Shown here in pieces: positions 59,686-64,000 of a stretch of DNA of 64,000 bases (the stretch's first letter is position 1; every line of letters starts with the position of its first letter). The stretch covers positions 62,001 to 126,000 of the forward strand of contig JBCCIP010000004.1 of NCBI GenBank assembly GCA_039111475.1, given 5' to 3'. A program made the translations under genes and the position numbers. The notes under the pieces are model-generated. The model was not told the DNA's origin. It worked only from the letters and a program-made list of their open reading frames with translations, and made no database searches. Source of the DNA: JAUIET01 sp039111475. Lineage in GTDB: Bacteria > Pseudomonadota > Gammaproteobacteria > Pseudomonadales > JAUIET01.

Positions 59686-60966
59686 ATGGTCGAATCAAAA
59701 TACTTTGACAACAGCGCCCCTGGTGAGGGGTGGACCGACCGCCTGGGTCTGGGCACTGAACTGCTGAGTTACGAGGACATGATCTCGCCAGAATTCTTTG
59801 ACCTGGAGCGAGAGGCCATTTTTCGGCCCGCGTGGCACTATATCGGTAGAGCAGACAGTATTCCCCGCCCTGGTATGTACTTCACCAAGGAACTGGAAAT
59901 GCTGAGCGCATCTGTGCTGGCCACCAGAGACGACAATGGTGATGTTCAGGTGTTTCACAATGTGTGTCCGCACCGCGGCAATAAGCTGGTTTGGGACACT
60001 GATGCACGACAAGAGGTGCAAGGGCGGTGTAAAACGTTTTACTGTAAGTTTCACGGTATTCAGTTCGATACCCGTGGTCAAGTGGCGTTGCTGACAGAGA
60101 GAGACGCCTGGCTCGGTTCGCAAGGCGATGATTTGGCGCTTGCGACCGTCAGTTTCGAAGTATGGAATGGTTTTATTTTCGTAAACCTTGATAAGGGCGG
60201 TCCTAAAGAAACGCTGCGCGAGTTTCTTGGCGACAAATACTATGACGGTTTGAGTGATTATCCATTTGAGTTGTGCAGTGAGCGTTATTTTGTACGAATG
60301 AATGCGCGTGCTAACTGGAAAACGATGATTGATGGCTTTTCGGAAACGTATCACGCACCGACAACGCATGCAAAAACATTCAATACCAGTCCAACAGAGC
60401 ATATGGTGTACGGTGCGGAATACTTTGGCATCGAAGGCAAACATCGCCAAATGGTGTTTGCCGGTGTGCCAGACGATTTCTTTAATTACGAGTACGAGCG
60501 CCTTACCAATGCCTATGGGACCGGACCGCGTCATGAATTCCCCGAAGTGCTGCGTTCATTACCTGATGTTTCTAACCCAACAGGCTTGGGCAACTGGGGT
60601 AATTCATCGCACAATTTGTGGCCCAACTTCTTTATTCAACACTACCATCCCGGTTGGTTCCTCACCTACAAGATGTGTCCCTTATCATGCAATGAAATGC
60701 GCTTCGAGATCGAGATATTTATGCCCAAACCTCGAAACTTCTCAGAAGTTTTGTCTCAAAAATCCAGCATATACATGGTGTTAGAGGCAGCGCTACAGGA
60801 TTTTAGCCTGCTGGAAGCAACTCAGCTTGGCTTGGAAACACAGGCGTTCGATCGCTACCCTCTAACGGATCAGGAAGTATTGATTCGCGCATTTCATCGA
60901 GATATTTATAAAACAGTGGGCGAGTACAAACAAAAAGTGGATCAGGGAATTATTGCGAGAGACTGA
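59686..60966 (+). CDS. Rieske non-haem iron oxygenase, alpha (catalytic) subunit
   Basis: 426 residues. Rieske [2Fe-2S] site Cys94-x-His96 ... Cys120-x2-His123 (CPHRG, CKFHG). Mononuclear iron site His223, His228 and Asp372 (ETYHAPTTH; DFSLLEATQ). The residue bridging the two centres between subunits is Glu220, where naphthalene dioxygenase has Asp; carnitine oxygenase CntA also uses Glu. Catalyses mono- or dihydroxylation or demethylation with electrons from a ferredoxin/reductase. No beta subunit or reductase is adjacent. It follows the small acidic protein gene. Substrate unknown; context suggests the same hydrophobic compound as the P450. Confidence 0.93.
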   Translation: MVESKYFDNSAPGEGWTDRLGLGTELLSYEDMISPEFFDLEREAIFRPAWHYIGRADSIPRPGMYFTKELEMLSASVLATRDDNGDVQVFHNVCPHRGNKLVWDTDARQEVQGRCKTFYCKFHGIQFDTRGQVALLTERDAWLGSQGDDLALATVSFEVWNGFIFVNLDKGGPKETLREFLGDKYYDGLSDYPFELCSERYFVRMNARANWKTMIDGFSETYHAPTTHAKTFNTSPTEHMVYGAEYFGIEGKHRQMVFAGVPDDFFNYEYERLTNAYGTGPRHEFPEVLRSLPDVSNPTGLGNWGNSSHNLWPNFFIQHYHPGWFLTYKMCPLSCNEMRFEIEIFMPKPRNFSEVLSQKSSIYMVLEAALQDFSLLEATQLGLETQAFDRYPLTDQEVLIRAFHRDIYKTVGEYKQKVDQGIIARD

Positions 60967-61058
60967 ACCATTCCATTACTCTAGCGTGCGAAACAGCTGG
61001 TGGTCTGCTCTACCGCTACCACGATAAGTGATAGGAGTTTTTCGTAGTCTGCAGGCTG

Positions 61059-62060
61059 CTATTTCAAACTGTAGCATCGCTCGGCGGTGTCTTTCAGCAG
61101 TGCTTTTCGTTCTTCCTCACTATAGCTTGCCGATATTTTCTTAAATGCATTCCATAGTACAGCGTATGAACAGGATTCCCTGTCCATTGGAAAATTACTC
61201 TCAAACATACAACGCTCGGCGCCGAAAACCTCAATCGCGCGGTGGTAGTAACGCTGTGTGGTTTCGGCCAGCTGATCGGACGAGGGAGGTTGCGCCTGCT
61301 TGTGCCAGCGATAGCCATTCACTTTCATATTGATTCCACCCATCTTACAAAACACGTTGCGGCACTGCGCAAGATTGGTAATCGATTCGCTCCATTCGTT
61401 GAACACACTGTCCAGCTGGTTTGTGTAGGGACCTACGCCGAGAGGGCCTCCGAAATGGTCGAGTATGATGGTTGTGTTAGGGGCGTTTCGCGCTAGCTCC
61501 GCGAAGTCGGGCAATTGTTCGTGGTATACCCACGCATCAAACGTCAGCCCCAGTTTGCCAAGCACGTCAAGACCCTTAATAAACGCGCGGTTTTGCATCA
61601 AATGTTCAGACGGGCTTGTGTGAGCGTTATGTATAGACGCATCTGGGTGCCACGCGGTGGCGTGACGAATACCTTTAAAGCGTTCGCCGCCCGCGCGCAT
61701 TTGCTCGCGCAGAACATGCTCTACATCGGTACCCAGTGTCAGGTCAGCGAAGCCAACAATACCGGCAGCGATGCGCGTACGCCCCGTGGCACCGCTCGCA
61801 CTCATGGCGGCGATGCCATTTGCAAACTCTACTTCACCCACAGGTCGCAGCGCTTCGGGTCCGTCGACTCTGTACATCGACTGACATTCAACAAATACGG
61901 TGCTGACAACGTTGTGTCCTTGATTGATATCAGCAAAAAACTCGTCGAGCAAATAGCAATTCCCCGGCACATGCCATAGGTGGTGGTGTGGGTCGCATAT
62001 CTCCATAGCAGGTTCGACAATAGGTTCTACTGTCTGCGAAAGCCATTCTCTGTTGGTCAT
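61059..62060 (-). CDS. Amidohydrolase family 2 protein (TIM-barrel metal hydrolase/decarboxylase-like)
   Basis: 333 residues. N-terminal metal motif CDPHHHLWHVPG (near residue 22), GERFKGIRHATAWHPD in the middle, LDHFGGPLG (about 202-210) and C-terminal MFESNFPMD. This fits the amidohydro_2 group that includes 2-pyrone-4,6-dicarboxylate lactonase and related decarboxylases. It would hydrolyse a lactone or decarboxylate an acid intermediate. Last of three minus-strand genes (acetoacetyl-CoA synthetase, acetyl-CoA hydrolase/transferase, this gene) and convergent with the Rieske gene. Confidence 0.86.
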   Translation of the reverse strand: MTNREWLSQTVEPIVEPAMEICDPHHHLWHVPGNCYLLDEFFADINQGHNVVSTVFVECQSMYRVDGPEALRPVGEVEFANGIAAMSASGATGRTRIAAGIVGFADLTLGTDVEHVLREQMRAGGERFKGIRHATAWHPDASIHNAHTSPSEHLMQNRAFIKGLDVLGKLGLTFDAWVYHEQLPDFAELARNAPNTTIILDHFGGPLGVGPYTNQLDSVFNEWSESITNLAQCRNVFCKMGGINMKVNGYRWHKQAQPPSSDQLAETTQRYYHRAIEVFGAERCMFESNFPMDRESCSYAVLWNAFKKISASYSEEERKALLKDTAERCYSLK

Positions 62061-62109
62061 GGGTGTGGCTCCATTTTTCTATGTGACGTTAAGAGTGCCA
62101 CGCGATGCC

Positions 62110-63348
62110 CTATTGGAAGTTCTTGGCGTTTTGTTGAATATGCGAGAGCAGTTGCTCACGAAAGCCGGGGTCCGCAATGTCTACCAGTGCACGCGCCTTC
62201 TCCAATGGTGCTTTGTTCGATAGATTGGCTACGCCAAATTCGGTCACCACATAATCTATGTCATGTCGCCCGATTGACACGGGTTGACCAGAGCGAAAAC
62301 ACGCGACCACTCTGGAAACAGCGCCGTTCGCCGCCGTTGATGGCAAGGCAATGATGCTCTTTCCACCTTTGCTGTAGCGCGCGCCACGGCAAAAATCGGC
62401 AGCGCCACCAACGGCGCTTACTGTGCGATCGGCGACGGTTTCGAGGTTTGCCTGACCGTAAAGATCAACCTGTAAGGCAGAATTGATCGCCACAAATTGG
62501 TCAAGTTCTGCCAAAACTCCCGGGTGGTGCGAGCGGGCCACATCGGTAATGACCACATCGTCTCGTTGCGCCAACCACTGATAGAAACCCGCGCTGCCCA
62601 GTGCCGTGCAACTGAGGTGTTTTTGCGTCTCGCTCAGCAATCCTGCGTTTGCCATAGACATGAACCCATCACCAAGCAGGCCACTGTGCATGCGAATGTC
62701 CTTGATGTCAGACAGTCTTTCCAGCAAGCACGTCGGCACGCGACCCAAGCCAACTTGCAACGTAGAACCATCGTCGATGAGTGTCGCAAGCCACTGCGCA
62801 ATGCGTGTCGTCGTGTCATCAACGTCGCCAGCAGAATAGTTCACTAGAGGCCAATCAACCTCAATTGTGTTTGAAAACATCGATAGCGGGAGGCTACTGG
62901 CGCCAGAAATAACGGGCATTGAATGGTTGATGACGCCGACAATGTGTTTCGCTTTAGATGCAACGCCGGGGATAAATTCCACCGAGGGGCCCAAAGAGCA
63001 TTGCCCATCGATGTCCGGTGGCGCGACCTGGACCACCAACCAATCAAAAGCTTGTGCGGCCAGGTAGTGTCGCGCGCCAAAATAACTGAGTGGCAGTACT
63101 CTGATCGAATTGGACGTCGTACCTTTTGTTCGAGGAAACAGTGCGATTTCCTGAATTGAGTTGTCTGTGCCAGAAAGAGGTACCGTATTAATACCGGGTA
63201 GAAAGCTGTGAGTAATCTCCAGGCGGGGTAGCTCTGACGCCGCCTTAGACACTGCCTCAACGAGCGGTCTTGGTTCTGTGCTACTGCCCGGCAGAAAGAT
63301 CCGTTCACCTGGAGCAAAGCGTTCCAGCAGTGCGTTAATTGAGATCAT
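62110..63348 (-). CDS. Acetyl-CoA hydrolase/transferase family CoA-transferase
   Basis: 412 residues from the ATG at 63348, overlapping the upstream synthetase stop by 14 bp; a longer frame to 63405 lacks family sequence. It resembles 4-hydroxybutyrate/acetate CoA-transferases: INSALQVDLYGQANLETVADR followed by VGGAADFCRGARYSKGGKSIIALPST, then VTEFGVANLSNKAPLEKARALVDIADP. These move CoA between an acyl-CoA and acetate or similar acids, or hydrolyse acetyl-CoA. Operon partner of the acetoacetyl-CoA synthetase, implying handling of short acyl or acetoacetate groups. Confidence 0.87.
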   Translation of the reverse strand: MISINALLERFAPGERIFLPGSSTEPRPLVEAVSKAASELPRLEITHSFLPGINTVPLSGTDNSIQEIALFPRTKGTTSNSIRVLPLSYFGARHYLAAQAFDWLVVQVAPPDIDGQCSLGPSVEFIPGVASKAKHIVGVINHSMPVISGASSLPLSMFSNTIEVDWPLVNYSAGDVDDTTTRIAQWLATLIDDGSTLQVGLGRVPTCLLERLSDIKDIRMHSGLLGDGFMSMANAGLLSETQKHLSCTALGSAGFYQWLAQRDDVVITDVARSHHPGVLAELDQFVAINSALQVDLYGQANLETVADRTVSAVGGAADFCRGARYSKGGKSIIALPSTAANGAVSRVVACFRSGQPVSIGRHDIDYVVTEFGVANLSNKAPLEKARALVDIADPGFREQLLSHIQQNAKNFQ

Positions 63349-64000
63349 GTTGCTCGGCGAATCGTACGAAGAAATCCAGTGTTTGCGGATTGCGACAAGC
63401 ATCACGTTTGACTGCCTTATGCATCACAATGCCCGACAGCAGTTTCTTCACAGGTACTTCCATTTTCTTGCCGGACAATGTGTAAGGCACTTCGCTAATA
63501 GCATGAACCGCATCGGGTACGTGCCGTGGAGAGCAGTTGTGCGCCAAGTTGTCATTGATCTCATTGAGTAAGCGTGAATCCAGCTCATAACCCTGTTCCA
63601 GGCAGACAAAAAGAGGCATGTAGAACCGTGCGCCAGCAAGTTCGAGGTTGATGATCAAGCTGTCGGAAATGCCGTCGATCGCTTCCACTGTGCGATAAAT
63701 TTCTGAAGTACCAACGCGAATGCCATGGCGGTTCAAGGTTGCATCTGAGCGCCCAGAAATCAGGCATCGCCCATCGCTGGCAAATGTGATGAGATCACCT
63801 TGTCGCCAAAAATCCGCGAACAGGCTGAAGTAGCTGTCACGATACTGCTTGTGCTGAGTGTCGTTGAGTAAGAACACCGGCATGGAAGGCATCGGTTGGC
63901 GAATCACCATCTCGCCGTATTCATCCAATAGAACGTGCCCTTCATCATCAACAGCACACACATCCACTCCCAATCCAGGCGCCTGAATGTCGCCTGCACG
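63335..64000 (-). CDS. Acetoacetyl-CoA synthetase (C-terminal part; N-terminus outside window)
   Basis: The frame is open to the window edge (222 codons visible); the first codons read RAGDIQAPGLGVDV, inside the adenylation domain. Seen: GEMVIRQPMPSMPVFLLND, FWRQGDLITFASDGRCLISGRSDATLNRHGIRVGTSEIYR (A8 region) and the catalytic-lysine end LSGKKMEVPVKKLLSG, all characteristic of acetoacetate-CoA ligase rather than acetyl-CoA synthetase. It converts acetoacetate + ATP + CoA to acetoacetyl-CoA. It overlaps the CoA-transferase gene by 14 bp. A natural partner for BKACE, which releases acetoacetate, and for a thiolase that would split acetoacetyl-CoA. Confidence 0.9.
   Translation of the reverse strand, partial: RAGDIQAPGLGVDVCAVDDEGHVLLDEYGEMVIRQPMPSMPVFLLNDTQHKQYRDSYFSLFADFWRQGDLITFASDGRCLISGRSDATLNRHGIRVGTSEIYRTVEAIDGISDSLIINLELAGARFYMPLFVCLEQGYELDSRLLNEINDNLAHNCSPRHVPDAVHAISEVPYTLSGKKMEVPVKKLLSGIVMHKAVKRDACRNPQTLDFFVRFAEQHDLN

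Noticed and set aside
59695..60534. 279-codon frame antisense to the Rieske gene
   Set aside because: Shadow of a strongly conserved gene on the other strand; its residues show no known domain.

Overview
The window looks like chromosomal DNA of a marine-type gammaproteobacterium of moderate GC. The basis is a full-length RlmKL whose last residues match the Escherichia coli enzyme, a Pho/Pst cluster in gammaproteobacterial order, Gram-negative envelope genes (two TonB-dependent receptors, a phosphate porin, lipoproteins) and plenty of acyl-CoA catabolism. A placement near Cellvibrionales or Spongiibacteraceae is only a guess from gene content. No rRNA, tRNA, CRISPR array, prophage or complete insertion sequence was seen.

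Layout. (1) 1-11.4 kb is accessory catabolism: a carotenoid/stilbene-cleaving oxygenase (cut by the window edge), a luciferase-like oxidoreductase, a thiolase with an unusual active site, a PaaN-like aldehyde dehydrogenase, a lipocalin-like protein, two Old-Yellow-Enzyme-family flavoproteins and an MFS carrier. (2) 11.4-27.7 kb is mainly housekeeping: MscS, an SDR, a BON lipoprotein, an overlapping Nudix-sirtuin-RlmKL set, and a phosphate regulon (OprO/P-type porin, PhoB, PhoR, PstS, PstC, PstA, PstB, PhoU) with Pho boxes before the porin and before pstS. (3) 28-34.6 kb holds an NmrA-like protein and a nitronate monooxygenase, then an AraC regulator divergent from a TonB receptor-nitrilase pair that ends in a clear terminator. 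(4) 34.7-43.8 kb holds a 3-hydroxyacyl-CoA dehydrogenase divergent from a Baeyer-Villiger monooxygenase and a CoA-transferase, then an SDR, and a ferredoxin-BKACE-acyl-CoA dehydrogenase-phosphotransferase operon. (5) 43.8-64 kb is a dense catabolic island: PQQ dehydrogenase, acyl-CoA dehydrogenase, TetR regulator, TonB receptor, esterase, acyl-CoA ligase, MFS carrier, SDRs, a putidaredoxin-type ferredoxin, cytochrome P450, a Rieske oxygenase, an amidohydrolase, an acetyl-CoA hydrolase/transferase and an acetoacetyl-CoA synthetase (cut by the window edge).

The main hidden structure is a repeated operator, ATAGAC-N4-GTCTAT. It occurs at five intergenic places (about 40.15, 47.13, 48.10, 55.17 and 59.26 kb), each in front of a catabolic transcription unit, and a TetR-family gene lies in the middle of the set. 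I infer one TetR regulon that takes up (TonB receptor, MFS), hydroxylates (P450, Rieske), oxidises and activates (PQQ enzyme, SDRs, CoA ligase) and beta-oxidises an unidentified hydrophobic, probably alicyclic or terpenoid/steroid-like, substrate. BKACE would release acetoacetate, which the acetoacetyl-CoA synthetase could reactivate.

Other notable structure: two mutually exclusive hairpins between pstS and pstC, one covering the pstC start codon; a Nudix gene whose zinc ribbon lies upstream of every canonical start codon; and three extragenic palindromic elements that share a CATCCATG hairpin tip, one of them a MITE-like element with 19-bp perfect terminal inverted repeats.
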